A DNA stretch of 64,000 bases. It comes from Symsagittifera roscoffensis. Its lineage: Eukaryota; Xenacoelomorpha; Acoela; Convolutidae. Shown piece after piece: positions 1 to 12,026 of the stretch. The notes beneath the pieces were generated by a model that made no database searches, was not told the origin of the DNA, and saw only the letters and a program-made list of their open reading frames with translations. The stretch is from NCBI RefSeq assembly GCF_963678635.1, contig NC_087062.1:97269705-97333704 (forward strand). The letters run 5' to 3'. The stretch's first letter is position 1. Each line of letters opens with the position of its first letter. The position numbers were made by a program, and so were the translations under genes.

Positions 1-595
1 CTGGATCAACCCATAATTAGTCCTTCAAATGCCACTTACCGATGACATTTTAACGAATCAACCTGCTGATTTCAACTGTTTTATTCCGCATCTTTTCGTT
101 TTTTTTGTCGACACCCTACAGTCTAGACTTTCATGAAAAATGGAAATTCGGAAAAATGGAAGTTCGGAAAAATGGAAGTTCGGAAAGTTCCGCCCTTTGC
201 TGGACATTTTTGAGCAACATGTTTTATGGCTGATAATTATCGATTAATTCGGTGGAAAAAAAATCGAAACTTCGAAAATGACTTCTTATTCTATTTTCTA
301 TAAGCCGAAGAGTTTTTTAACCGAAAACGCGGAAATAACGGAATGTTTTGCTTATTCATGGGCAATTTCGAAGACCATTCCTACATGCCGCAGGGATATC
401 TGCGGAGAAATGGGAAAATTTAGGTTTTTCCGATTACTCAACGGAAATTTTTGAAGGAACATTTGTAGGCCGGAGTTTCACAATTGAGACGCGCAGAAAA
501 AGAGCGAAATTCGATTTTGCAGCAGAATGATTTTTTTCTTTTTAAATGCTGTTTTATATGATTCTAGCTAAGTCATATTGTGGACTAACCACATA

Positions 596-1010
596 GAGCC
601 TTTTTTCCGACTTTCGAAAAAAGTGACGGAAAATTTGTGCTCTGTGGTTTTTTACTGCAGGGAAATTCGACTTTTTAATTAGTATCTTTTTACGTATATT
701 CTTTATATCATCCAAAAGATATTGTTGCCCTTAGCTAAAATTTAAAAATATATATATAACTGAACTGTGTAAAAAATATATATTTCAATGTATTATTATC
801 ATTTTTGTGAAGTTGTGGGAGATTAAAGCTTGCCAATTTGGGATAATCAACGCGCGATGTATTTTTTTTTACAATTTATGCGTAAGCGGAGATTTAATCC
901 GTCTTAACTGAAATTATTCATGATATATGAAGTATTGAATTCTTCGCTATATGCAAAACATACTTTAATTTGAATTTACGGTCTTGTTCAGTTAGATTTG
1001 GAAGCCATGT
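596..1010 (+). repeat. family B repeat, old divergent copy
   Basis: Matches the B consensus in order: tttcgaaaaaagtgacgg, a TTGTGCTC block, attcgactttttaatta, gccaatttgggataat, caacgcgcgatg and gcggagatttaatccgtctt. It is diverged and lacks clear ends. Confidence 0.6.
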
Positions 1011-2871
1011 GCAGCGGAAAAGTTGCGCTGACGACGTTTAGTTAGCTGTGAATTTAAGGATGAACCTCAAATTTGGAGGCAGACTAGAATATGAAGATTA
1101 GATTTGAGTGCTTATTCTTAGTGAATACGGAAGATTACGGTTAAAATATTATTATAACATTACATAATTGGAATGAGAAAAACAATATCAAAAATTTCAT
1201 TACCTGACAATTTGGTGCTTGGCTCTTTTAGCAGACCAGTTTTTTAGCAGACTGATTTTCACGCACACTCGAAACAATTGAAAAATCAGAAATTCAACTC
1301 AAAACGCAGCATTGGCATATAGCGACCGCTTGCTCCGCTGCGCTTATGTTTGGCTCGAGTGGTAATGTCCGCGTGAATCAGTGTATGAGTCTATTCTGTT
1401 TTTAAAACTGATATATTTTTGTAGACTAACCGTATGATGGGGAAGCTCAACCCCTTGCCGCTCTTTTACTAATGCCAATCAATTATGCGTCATTTAAATT
1501 GCATTGGTCCGCCAAAAAGGCAAGTTTCAGCTTGGTTTGCTTGTAAAAGCTCGATCTGCTAAAGTTACCGCCCACGCTGTCAGATTTGGGTTATTTCCAA
1601 AACTAGCAATCGCTTTATTTTTTTTTTGGTTTTTCTAGCGTGATTGTGCGTTGTCTGCCTGTCAAACATTTAAAATAATTTTCAAAATTATTTCTTAAAT
1701 TATACAAAGAAAAGGAGCATACGCCAATATTTCTTAATTTTGAAATAAAGGCGCGCATAACAAACTCTTTTTAAACTCTTAAAATCTTTCCAGAAAGTGC
1801 TCTATGAGGTCATAATACTTTTTTGAATGTTTTGGCCGGGGGTGTCAGTTTGGTCGATTGACCTAAGAAAGATATGTTAAAATTGAAATTGATCAAAAAA
1901 ATCAAAAATAGATTTTTTGTCGATTTGAAAATTGGATTTTGAGGCTTCAATCTGATTGGTTAAAATAAACCAGTACGAAAATGAAAACCTAATTTGTTGC
2001 CTGGGTTGACCTCCGTTTTTAAATTTGTTGTAGTTCTTGGAAATGTATAATGTAGTCCTTGCAAATGTATAACCCGTATCAAAAAATTTCTTTGCTTCTG
2101 ACCTGAAAAATTCTGTTTCTGATCTTAGTTTTTGGTCAGAAACTTTTTATGAAATGTTTAAATAAAGCAGAGATTTTCGTTATATTTTTTATTTTTCATC
2201 TTATTTCCGATCAAAAATCAGCTACATTTAGGCTGTTTATGGCTGAAAAGAATCTTCTGGTAGGCTTCAAACCGGCGATCTGCCATTCAGAAGACGGTTA
2301 TACAAGCCGCTAGGCTACATGAGTTTAACTACTTTAATGCAAAACAACACTTGTTATGACAAAAAATAATTGGCATTGCATTGCTACGGTTTTTGTGTAT
2401 ACTCGAAATATGTTTATCTCGTTGCGGTTGCGCAGTGAACTGATTTCTGGTTATTTCTTTCCAGAACTTTTTTTTCTGTACTAAGAAAAGAAATAGATCA
2501 TTTTTGTTCAGAAAATACGAGAAAGTTTGGCTAGATAATCATAATAACATTTCTATCTAAAACAACAGCCCCGGTTGGGTACGAGAATACAAATTGCTTG
2601 TCTCACTTTTGTCTTATATGGAGTTTCAGGACTAGCGTGTTCTCATAAATAGTTTTTTTGATTCATAAATTGAAAAAAATTTAATTAGTAAAATTTTAAA
2701 AAAATTTATAGGTTTAATAATGGTATCCAGTTGAAGATTTAGAGAGGAAGGGGTAGTCAGAAGCAGTCGCCAAGAATTGCACCCCCTGATTTTAGGAGAT
2801 AAACTTGCAATGACAATAAGTTTTTTATTAGTCTATGGAAAAATAGTATTCATAAGAAATAAGAACTGATT

Positions 2872-3110
2872 TTGTTGGCGTGACTAGAGAAGACTTTGAC
2901 GGCGCGACAAAGGAAAGTTTTTTAGCAACGTGGCTTGAGAAAAAAAATTGAACGCATCCCGACTTGAAAAAGATAGTTTGATGTGACTTAAGAGAAAATG
3001 TTTCTGCGCGACTCAGTAGAAAATTTTTTGGTGTGGCGCCGGTCGCGACGTTTATTTAGGTCGCGCGGATGCGGCATCTTTTTTCAGTCGCGCCGATCTA
3101 TGTTGGTCAA
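2872..3110. repeat. degenerate tandem repeat, unit about 25-30 bp
   Basis: Units start with GGCGCGAC/GTGGC/GCGTGAC-type GC-rich cores followed by AAAAGTTTTT-like tails, repeated about seven times with heavy drift. Confidence 0.4.
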
Positions 3111-3751
3111 GTTTGTGTTGCGCTGGTGAAGTTTCAAGTTGCGGACCTCGAACTGGGTGTCGTGCATTACAGGACCAAATTGTGCAAAGGATAAGCGCAC
3201 AATTTGGTGTTTGTATGTCTCTTGAATCCAGATAAAAGTCTTTAAACCTGCTAAAACTTTGTCAGATTCAACAAAGAAAAGGAAAGAACAAAACAAGAAC
3301 AAAGAAAGCGTCGTTGTTGCGGAAACCATTTACACTTCACAAAATACACAGTTTGGCCTCCCAATGTGAGCCCGAGTAAGTTGAAATGGTTAACTTAAAA
3401 GGAACTTTTTTATAAAATTTTTATTACAATTTCTAAAGAATTTTTTTCCGCGTTTCGCACTACCAATTACTTGAATTCTGTTTTCTAAGATGTTTTTTTA
3501 AATTTCATCCTGATTTTTTGCTATTATGAAAACAGGTAAGAAATTTTCAGTTTGAACGATAACTCCTGAATTAGAAGTTTTTTTTGCTTTTTTTTTGCTT
3601 TGTGCAATGATTTGCGGTGCTATTGGAAAAAACAAAAAAACATATTTTTTCCCTATGTTGATCAAATATATCAAATATTTTCAATAATCCAAAAAAATGG
3701 TTTAAAAGCGTATTAAAACCGATACCACAAACGTATTTGGATCATTTTTGG

Positions 3752-4000
3752 TGCGGATCCAGGATTTTTGTCCGGAGGCCAGACGTTTGATTTTCTTGTT
3801 TAGTTTTATATAGGTCGAGTAAATTAGTTTTCCTGATTCTCATCAAACACTAGAAACGCCTTATTCTGCCTTGTTGTGTGCTACGTTTTTGTTCATTTTT
3901 TGGATTTTTTTTGACCAAAAGTTTGCGTTCAGGGGCGCGCCTCCTCCAATTTAGAATATGGATTGAGAAATTTTTTAGGGTCGGTCGGTCAAAAACAGGT
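3752..4000 (+). repeat. family D repeat, divergent
   Basis: Begins gtgcggatccaggattttt and ends near ttagggtcggtcggtcaaaa, the same order as the clearer D copies at 5267 and 9256. Confidence 0.5.
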
Positions 4001-4013
4001 ATTGTAAACTAGT

Positions 4014-4285
4014 ACCCTAGGCGGGAACCTTTAGACTGTCCCTTGGTTGATACCCTCGGGAGTTGGTTGGATTAGGTCTTATCGCAACGGGTAACAAAAA
4101 CGACTGGGGGAATTGTGGGCCCTCGAAAGAGTGCGGAGGAAAAAATTTGTTACGATATCTGCCATATCTAACTCGAGTGCAGCCATTGTTTTAGAGGAAC
4201 CAGTTTTGAGGTAATTTTTCACCTCACAGATCAATATCATTAAAAAACTTTGAAAGAAGAAATGTGAATGTTTATTTTGAAAAAG
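4014..4285 (+). repeat. family C repeat, copy 1
   Basis: Shares ccctaggcgggaacctt, a gagttggttggatt block and ctcgaaagagtgcggagg with the copy at 6239, and a tail ending caccTCACAGATCA then AACTTTGAAAGAAGAAA. Nature unknown. Confidence 0.55.
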
Positions 4286-4770
4286 TAAAATGAGAGCTGT
4301 TATAAGATATTTTGTAAAATATTTTTTCCCTTTTGGTACCGTGTCATTTTAACCATCGGTTTTAGTTCATGGTAACTTCTTAGTTTTTGATTAATATTTG
4401 AACAGTTTAGCTGCAATTACATTAACATTCATAAACAAAAAATCGTTGATTTTGCCATTATTGTTATCATTACATGGTTAGGTTTGGTGATCTAGTAATT
4501 TGCTGAATTCTGTAGTGATTTACTGAACGCACTCAAATTTAACAGGCTGTACTTTGCTATTTGTACCGAAAGTTTGGCTGTGAAAGTTTGGCACAGAAAT
4601 TTTATCTCTTTCATAACTCAACAAACCATGTGCTCAACCTTATCAAAAGACTTGAAAAACTCAATTTATCATGTAAAAATAAGTATTTACGTTTTATGCA
4701 GTAGTTGTTTTTTATTCAGTGTACATAATTTTGTATATAAAAGATTTATATTTATAAACCAGGTGAATAT

Positions 4771-5212
4771 GCAGTCACTCCACCCGCTCAAAAACCATCG
4801 ACATATAGTTTTTTTTACAAATTGGCAATCTCTAATCACCTATAGCTTTAAGAAAACTGATCGCATGCGCAATATAATTTTTACTTTGAGCTCAAGGCAA
4901 CAAAATTTTTCGAATTAAAAAAAAATCCATCAAAAATGGCTATATAAACGTCGAAATTTGTCTGGAGAAAAAAAAACCTCAAGTACTAACATTCCGTCAC
5001 TTTTTTACAAAATTGCAACAATCAGGCAAATCATTTGCTTTTATCATTCAGCCAGTTATTAAATACATCTCTCTACTGTTTAGATTGGCATGTGATCAGT
5101 TTTTAAGTCACAAAATTAGGACTTAAATATGACCATAATTCCTATAAAAACTCAATTATAATCTCGTTTTGCGCCATAAATTTGTCGCTCAATATACATT
5201 TTTTATACACCA

Positions 5213-5230
<18 letters not shown>
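4771..5230. repeat. left arm of a 2.7 kb inverted repeat
   Basis: Reads as an imperfect reverse complement of 6985-7490: outer ends cactccacccgctcaaaaac here and its complement near 7470; inner ends at the AC microsatellite and the GT microsatellite. Family B sequence makes up part of the arm. Confidence 0.7.
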
Positions 5231-5249
<19 letters not shown>

Positions 5250-5252
5250 ATA
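5213..5252. repeat. AC/AT microsatellite
   Basis: About 13 AC units followed by AT units. It lies at the inner edge of the inverted-repeat arm, opposite a GT run at 6986-7003. Confidence 0.9.
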
Positions 5253-5266
5253 TACATTTATATATA

Positions 5267-5560
5267 CAGGGGCGGATCTAGGGTTTTCTCGAGGGCGGGA
5301 GGGCGGATTTTAAAAAAATTTTCGAAAATATTTACGACCTTTTCTTTTTTTAGGTCGAACAAATTGATTTTCTTAGCTCTACTAAAGCACTAAAAAGACG
5401 ATGCTTCGACCAAATTTTCTGCGCTGCAGGCAAATTTAAAAAAAAACATAAAAAAAGTCATTTTTGGGCTTTTTTTGGAAAACTTTGACAAAAAATTGCC
5501 TTTTTTGGCTCCCTCTCAAAGTTAGTATATATTGGCGTTGAAGGTGGCTTTAGAAAAATT
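5267..5560 (+). mobile_element. family D element, possible non-autonomous hAT-like
   Basis: Starts caggggcggatctagggttt, then ctcgagggcgg, a TTTTAGGTCGA block, cactaaaaagacg and a TTGGCG block. The CAGGGGCGGAT start resembles hAT-type ends, but the far end is not clear in this copy, so the class is tentative. Confidence 0.5.
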
Positions 5561-5571
5561 TATATATATAT

Positions 5572-5650
<79 letters not shown>

Positions 5651-5668
5651 TAGATAGATAGATAGATA
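5561..5668. repeat. compound TA/AC/AT/GATA microsatellite
   Basis: TA run, short AC run, a long AT run and then about five GATA units, more than 100 bp of simple sequence. Confidence 0.95.
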
Positions 5669-6097
5669 AATGGATAGATAGGGTGAAGCAACAATTCCCA
5701 TTCCAGAATTAGATAATACATATATTTTGCAAAACTTTTGTGTTCAGATGAATCAAAAAAAGGACGAGACATCGAGGTGTAAAAATTTTGCTATTAACAG
5801 CAAAACTATCATCAACTCTTAGTTGCGTTTGTTGAGTGATAAAATTATGGCAAAAACGAGATTGTAACTGAGTATAATTGATTTCAAAAGATTTTTGGTA
5901 GGAACTATGATCATTTTGAGTTTCTGATTAAATTTGAAGACAAAGTAAACTAATCTAAACAAAAACGAACTGCTCGTGTATCAGAGTGAAAACCTCAACA
6001 TTTTTACTGCATTTTCAGGCCATTTAAAACATTTTTGATAGAAAAACAGGAATTAAGTGAAAAAAGTAATTTTTCTTTATTTTTTTTCACACATCAT

Positions 6098-6240
6098 TCT
6101 AAACAGCAGAGAGATGTATTTAATGTCTGACTAATTAATAAAACCAAATAATTGCATCATTATTCCGACTTTGGAAGAAAGTGATCGAATGTTTGTGTTT
6201 GGTGCGATTTTCGCCGTAAAATTGGCGCCATAAATTATTT
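6098..6240 (+). repeat. partial repeat of the inverted-repeat arm
   Basis: The segment aacagcagagagatgtattt and the following ATAAAACCAAAT...AAGTGA order repeat 7180-7290 directly, inside the loop of the large inverted repeat. Confidence 0.55.
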
Positions 6241-6500
6241 CCCTAGGCAGGAACCTTCAAACAGTCTGTTGGTTGAATCCCTTAGGAGTTGGTTAGATTG
6301 GGTCTTATCAACGGCTCTCAGATGCCTGTGGGTGAAACGTTGGTCCTCGAAAGAGTGCGGAGGTAATTGTAACAAGATCTGCAATATCCTACTTGAGAGC
6401 AGTCATCCCTTAATCTTTTATTTTAAGGGCCCAGCTTCGAGCTAACTTTTTCACTTCACAGAGATGGTTAAAACCTTGAAAGAAGAAACTTGAACGCATA
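6239..6500 (+). repeat. family C repeat, copy 2
   Basis: Best-preserved C copy: ccctaggcaggaacctt, gagttggttagattgggtct, ctcgaaagagtgcggaggta and a tail with CTTCACAGAGAT. It runs in the same direction as copies at 4014 and 7480. Confidence 0.6.
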
Positions 6501-6984
6501 TATATGGTGAGGTATGCGTTCAGCAAACTGGTGTATCCGTAAATTAACAGATCAGTAAATTGATTTGCGTAACTGTTATTTAGATTTTTTGAAACTTGTT
6601 AAAAGTTGATCTTTCATGAGGTGCATGGAACAGAAAGATTTACGATTTTTTGTACAATTCTAAGGTTTATTTTAAGTGACTTTGTAATTGAATACCCAAT
6701 TTTTGTTAAATTAAAAATCATTAATCAACTGGTCCAATTATTGGGTCTTATGCACTAAACGACCCAAAGTTAGTATTTATACATCTTGAACTGAAATTTA
6801 TGTGGCTGAATCTGATTGGCTAATTCAACAACGTGATACGGTTCAACCAGATAAAGTTGTTAGCCGGACTGATCAAGACCTAAGAAACTTTGTTCTGTTG
6901 AAGCCATTTTCCAAAACTTTTCTTGTTTGCATGAATTTTCACAATTGATTTGAACGTATTTTTATTATTTGACTAATAAATATA

Positions 6985-7490
6985 TATGTGTGTGTGTGTG
7001 TGTATAAAAAAATGTATATTGAGCGACAAATTTATGGTGCAAAACGAGATTATAATTGAGTTTTTATAGGAATTATGGTCTTTTTTAAGTTCTAATTTTT
7101 TTTTTAAATAATTTTTATAGGAAATATGGTCATTTTTAAATCCTAATTTTGTGACTTAAAAACTGATCACATGCCAATCTAAACAGCAGAGAGATGTATT
7201 TAATAACTGGCTGAATGATAAAACCAAATGATTTGCCTCATTGTTGCAATTTTGGAAAAAAGTGACGGAATGTTTGTTCTTGGGGTTATTTTTTTCTCCA
7301 GACAAGTTTCGAAGTTTATATAGCCATTTTTGATGGATTTTTTTTTCTTTCCAAAAATTTTGTTGCCTTGAGCTAAAAGTAAAAAATATATTGCGCATGT
7401 GATCAGTTTTCTTAAAGCTATAGGTGATTAGAGATTGCCAATTTGAAAAAAAAAAGTATATGTCGATGGTTTTTGAGCGGGTGGAGTGAG
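6985..7490. repeat. right arm of the 2.7 kb inverted repeat
   Basis: Reverse complement partner of 4771-5230 with a few indels; an extra piece near 7085-7120 is absent from the left arm. Confidence 0.7.
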
Positions 7491-7640
7491 TGGGGCGGTA
7501 ATTGTTACAAGATCACCATATCTTACTTGAGATCAGTTAGCCCCTAATCTATTGTTTTAAGGGCTCCGAGCTAATTTGTTTACTTTACAGATCATTAAAT
7601 ATCTGAAAAAATCTTGAACGCATAGAGCTGGTGAGGGTTC
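7480..7640 (+). repeat. family C repeat, copy 3 (5'-truncated)
   Basis: Carries only the second half of C: ggtaattgttacaagatc, TTACTTGAGA, TTTTAAGGGCTCCGAGCTAA and TTACAGATCATT. It starts where the inverted-repeat arm ends. Confidence 0.5.
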
Positions 7641-9017
7641 AGATTACTAAGATAATCTGATCTTTTCTTGTTTAGTTTTCAGGGTTTAAAGATTGCTAAT
7701 TTGGTACAAATAACGCCAGACATATTTCGTGCTAGTAACGTGTAGAGGAGGATTTAATCCGTCTTAGAAATTGTACCAAATTGAATTGAGGCTTGATATG
7801 TGGTTGCTTATTTAATACTTTGTCATAAGCGAAATAAATCATTTAGAATTTTGCATAGCGCTTAGGGGGTTGATATAAAAAAAATTGAAAAATTCCGATT
7901 TTTTTATTTAAAAGTTTCATCATCAATTTTTTGTTTGAGCACTAGTCTATAGACCTTAAAAAGCAGTCGGAGCATTCAAAGCATTGCATTGATACGAGCA
8001 GTCTCTTGTTTTGACAATTTACGAAGAAAGTGACTGAATTTTTCTGCTCCGGGTATTTTTTTCTCCAGACAAGAATCGACATTACAATTTCGGCTTAGAA
8101 ACTGTTTGTATTTGAAAGGAGGCATGATATTTATTGTAACTAATACATTAAAATGTGCTTAAAAACGTTGTACTTTAAATAGCTTGTGGGGCATGATTTA
8201 CCAAAAAATTTTGCCTTGATACTAGCAGTCTTGTTTCACTTTGGAACTCATTAATCCGCCTCTGAGAAAGCAGCATATCGCGCGTTAGTTATCCCTAAGT
8301 GGCTAAATTTCTCAAGATTTTTTTCTATATGAGCTCCGAATAAAGATATATTGCAGATGGTACAAAGTCGGATCATCAACTAAAAGAACAATTATTTCAA
8401 TGATAGGAAAACCGCGAAACATTGAATCGACCAAAATTCAAAATAGAAAGTCAAAAAAAAAATTGCAATTAACGATAATAGAGGGGGCATGGAAGCGATA
8501 AAAACTCCGGGCGATTAGCATGTGTGCATATTAGCATGCAATAATTGCTTTAATTGAATGGGCTGTCAGACAAAAAACAAATTAGACTAAAGTTTTAAAT
8601 AATTTCGAAAACCATTTACTTTGTTATGTCTGCTGAAAATTCATTTTCGCCTGATTCAAAATTCGGCTAAATGCTCTCTGTTCAAAATTGCAAATATTGT
8701 GAACTAGCGAATCTTCAAATTACATTCTTTTACATGGGCATGCTAATGCACACACATGCTGATAGGCCGGTCCCCAAAAATCCCTTCAAGCCGATGATTG
8801 AGTATTTTCTAATTTACGGCCCAAAACGATCAAAATGTTAGTTGAGCTTCTGTTTTTATTGAAAACGAGATTTCATTTAATTGATAGTTGCTTCAATCAA
8901 TCAGATTCGAGAATAATGGTTAAGTTTTATTAATAGGAAGAGATCAGTTTTTGGGCCATAAAACAGAAAAGACCCCGCTGATTGTTCTAAGAATTAGCAT
9001 TTTTGTTATTTGTTCAG

Positions 9018-9151
9018 GACGAGGTCTCTGAGGACACCGCAGAACATGTTGCTGTTGAACCTGGCGGTGATCGACCTCATCATGGTCCTCTCCTGTCAGC
9101 CAGTGGCACTCGTGTCCAGCATCACACGCGGCTGGTACTTCGGAACCATAG
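9018..9151 (+). CDS. opsin exon a: cytoplasmic loop 1 and TM2
   Basis: The exon follows the acceptor ttgttcag and ends before the donor gtattc. Its first base completes a codon from an exon outside the window (phase 2), and it ends in phase 1. The frame begins TRSLRTPQNMLL and continues through NLAVIDL, the classic opsin loop 1/TM2 signature with Asn78 and Asp83 (bovine numbering). It then reads TM2 and loop 1 outside the membrane, ending RGWYFGTI just before the disulfide cysteine. Position 90 is Cys and 94 is Ala. The exon is clearly GC-richer than its flanks. Another frame also stays open here but encodes nothing recognisable. Identification as opsin is very secure because it joins in frame with the next exon. 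Confidence 0.93.
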
Positions 9152-9255
9152 GTATTCCGTTCCGTTTTGTGACAAAATTTACTTAAATTAATCTTTTTTT
9201 AAAAAAATCAATCGTGGTGCAAGTCATTGGAAAAATCTTAAAAAATTGGGTTAAA

Positions 9256-9585
9256 AAGGGGCGGATCAAGGATTTTCTCGAGGGGGCGGATTTTCAAAAA
9301 AAAATCAAAATTTGTAAACGGACTTTTTTTAGATCGACTAAATTGATTTTCCGAGCTTTCCTAAAGCACTAAAAAGACGCTGTTTCGGCCAAATCGTTTT
9401 TGGGCAGTTTTTGGAAAATTTGTACTCCCCCCTCAAAATTTGTATTTATTGGCGCCTTTAGAAAAATTTTAGGGTCAGTTGGCCAAAAATAGATTTCTTA
9501 AAAAATACCAAAGGGGAACCCTTTGGGTCGGCAGGGGATCGAATTCCTGAGGGAAGGGGAAGGCGTCCCCCCAAATCGGCCCCTG
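9256..9585 (+). mobile_element. family D element, near complete
   Basis: Left end aaggggcggatcaagg, right end aaatcggcccctg, giving a short inverted terminal repeat. TTAAAA occurs directly outside both ends and may be part of a target duplication. The internal order matches 5267-5560. No protein is encoded. Confidence 0.6.
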
Positions 9586-9649
9586 TTAAAAAAAATTATT
9601 ATAATATTTACGGATGTTTTTTTGTTTTTTATATTATGGTCACAAGGAC

Positions 9650-9935
9650 AAGCGCGGATACAGGAAGTTCTCGAGTTAGGGGTTTTTTTGACGAAATTGA
9701 TTTTATGAGCTATCCCAAAGACTATTAAGACAGGGGCAAACAGAAAAAAAAACGAGCAAAAAAAATGTTTTGAGGCAATCTTTGAAAATTTTTCATTACA
9801 CAAATGCGTTTTTTGGCGCTCTCTGTCCGCTCAAAATTAATGGAATTTAATGCCTCAGGCGCTTTTTATAAATACTATGATCGGTCAGCCAAAAATGATT
9901 GTCGTATGACACTACCGAAGGTGTGACAAGCTGAC
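9650..9935 (+). repeat. family D repeat, divergent copy
   Basis: Shows gcgcggatacaggaagttct, an AAATTGATTTTATGAGCT block, GGCGCTCTCTGTCCGCTC and a TCGGTCAGCCAAAAAT tail as in other D copies, following directly after the one at 9256. Confidence 0.5.
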
Positions 9936-11512
9936 CAAGGGGACAAATCCACTGACTGCGTTGTTTTGAGTTTATGACAAGAATAGTCGCACAAAGTTTT
10001 GATTAAATTGATTTTTAAAAAATCAAAAGAAAATTCTAAACTGAAATTAAGTCGAAATTTTTAATATGATTTTAATATGATTGTCTAAATTTTCTTTTTT
10101 CTTTTTCTTGAAATGAGGTTAAAAAAATCAGGATTTTGCTTTCATCGATTGAATAAGGTAAAAAAAATCAGAATGAGCGATAATTTATTTCTGAAAAAAG
10201 TTTTAAAAAAATAGCGTTTAAATTCTATTAGAAGAAAATTTGGCAAATCAACTTCACAGAAAGTTTTGTCTGATTCAGTCTTTATATCGAAAATATTCAA
10301 AACAGTTTTTCTGGTTACACAGGGATAATTTTTTAAAAATTTTTAGGAATTCAAATCACAACCAAAAGGGCCTTAAGATGATGATTATATACACATGATA
10401 GACCTCATACAAACTTTTTTGAGGCACTCAATTTTGGCTAGAAAATACACTAAGATTTGGATTATAATCCATAGATCATTTTAATTATCCGAGAAAGGCT
10501 GGAACAAAAATGTATATTGAAAAAGTAAGGACTGATCTTCTCATGTATCTGATCTAAAAAACCCCAAATCTAACAAAAAATGTTGCCCAAATTGTTGCCT
10601 ATTAAGATGGAAAAAACAAATCAGTTTTTTTTCTATCATAATAGATTTAAAATGTTCATGGGTGTCGTAGCTTTGAGCAGAAAACAATAACAAACAGAAA
10701 AACAAGAAGTTTTTTTTTAAAATTCTGATTAAAAAGCTTTTTCTACGGTTCTATTTATTGAAAACTTGCATGTCATAAGTTTTCACTGAAAAAATGATCG
10801 TAAAAAAATTCCGTTTGTCAAAAATACTACCAGTGCTGTGAAGCTCGTCGCCCCTGAAGTTTCGAAGGTTTTTCCGTGTCTTTTTGCTTTCGCTCATTTT
10901 TTTTGAAATCAAACACTATCTTCGAAGGCATTTCAAAATAAATATAAATCCTCAAAAAGGCAATTTAGTTTGGAATGAGCACAATAACAAGTTGATTTGA
11001 AACAATTTCAGAAAAAAAATTAGAAAAACAGTTTCAGTCAAAAAATAACAACGTTCAATTTTCAGACAGACTTGACTCGTGTCAATTACACTACTGCTTT
11101 GCTGCTCTCAATTAAGGAAGATTCAATTTACGAATTTTTATGAAAACTTGAAAAACATCGTGTTTTTTGCTAATTTTGTATATATATTATGCGCTTAAAT
11201 AATATCATCATCAATTCGATCAAGTAATATCTAATCGAATAGGAAAAGGAAATTCAAAAAAATCACAACACTTATTATGATTTTTTTTGGGTTTGTTTTT
11301 GTCCGAGTAGATTTTACTTGACCGCATTGCTGTTTATAATTATAAGTGCACAAGTGGTCGCAATATAAGTTCGAAAATTTGCAAGAAATTAAAAACCTTT
11401 TTTGCAAGTTTTCCTGCGAAATAAATGAAATTGAAAATTTTTCAAGTAGGAGGAACAAAACAATAGTGTAAGGGATAAAAAGACGGATCTGCATTTATAC
11501 CATGAACCTAAA

Positions 11513-12026
11513 AAGGACAGCCGTATTTGTGTAAGTAGCACAGAATGTTCTGATCAGTCTTAATAAATTCAACTTTTTTTCAAGTTCGTGTCGTTTTTTC
11601 GACGTGGTGTGATTAAAAGATCTGAACAAAAAAGTAGAGCTTAGGCATTCAGGACAGTCATATAAAATACGCAAGCTGGAAAACAATTTTTGACAAAAAA
11701 GAAGAAAAACAAAATAATCGGAAACATTTTCAAAACTTTTTAAATCTTTTCAAATTTTTGAAATTTTTGATCACTAAGATGACGCTAAAAACTCCGAAAA
11801 CTAGATTCAATTTTTTAAGGCTTAAATTAAGAAAAAGCTAATCTTAGCCTGATCACTCGCTCGAAATTAGACGAAAAATCAAAAATTCAAACCGGTTTTT
11901 CTCGACACTGGAAAAACATTTTCGAAATTTCTTAAAGTCGTTCGAATCACGGCTGAAATATGGTATATCACTCAGTTCTATCCGATGAATGTTTGTGGTA
12001 GCTGATTTTGCGTGGAAAATAAAAGA
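11513..12026 (+). mobile_element. family A repeat, copy 1
   Basis: Starts aaggacagccgtatttgtgt, has aagtagcacagaatgttc, CGTGGTGTGAT, an ACCGGTTTTTCTCG block and ends tgcgtggaaaataaaa. A second copy with the same order lies at 13560. It appears to be a non-autonomous element of unknown class. Confidence 0.6.

Larger units (their letters stand above)
1..9017. other. non-coding DNA upstream of the first visible opsin exon
   Basis: AT-rich sequence with no exon I can support. It may be opsin intron if the TM1 exon lies upstream, since exon a starts in phase 2. Identifiable contents are listed separately: an old B copy, a degenerate tandem array, D and C repeats, a 2.7 kb inverted repeat and microsatellites. 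Further B-like fragments occur around 7690-7995 and 8220-8360. In 1020-2870, 3110-3750, 4290-4770 and 8360-9017 I see only AT-rich unique-looking DNA. Short open frames here (for example 348-530, minus 3084-3329) have no splice context or recognisable protein. Confidence 0.6.

Noticed and set aside
9003-9191. 62-codon frame over opsin exon a
   Set aside because: Different frame from the opsin; it crosses both splice sites.
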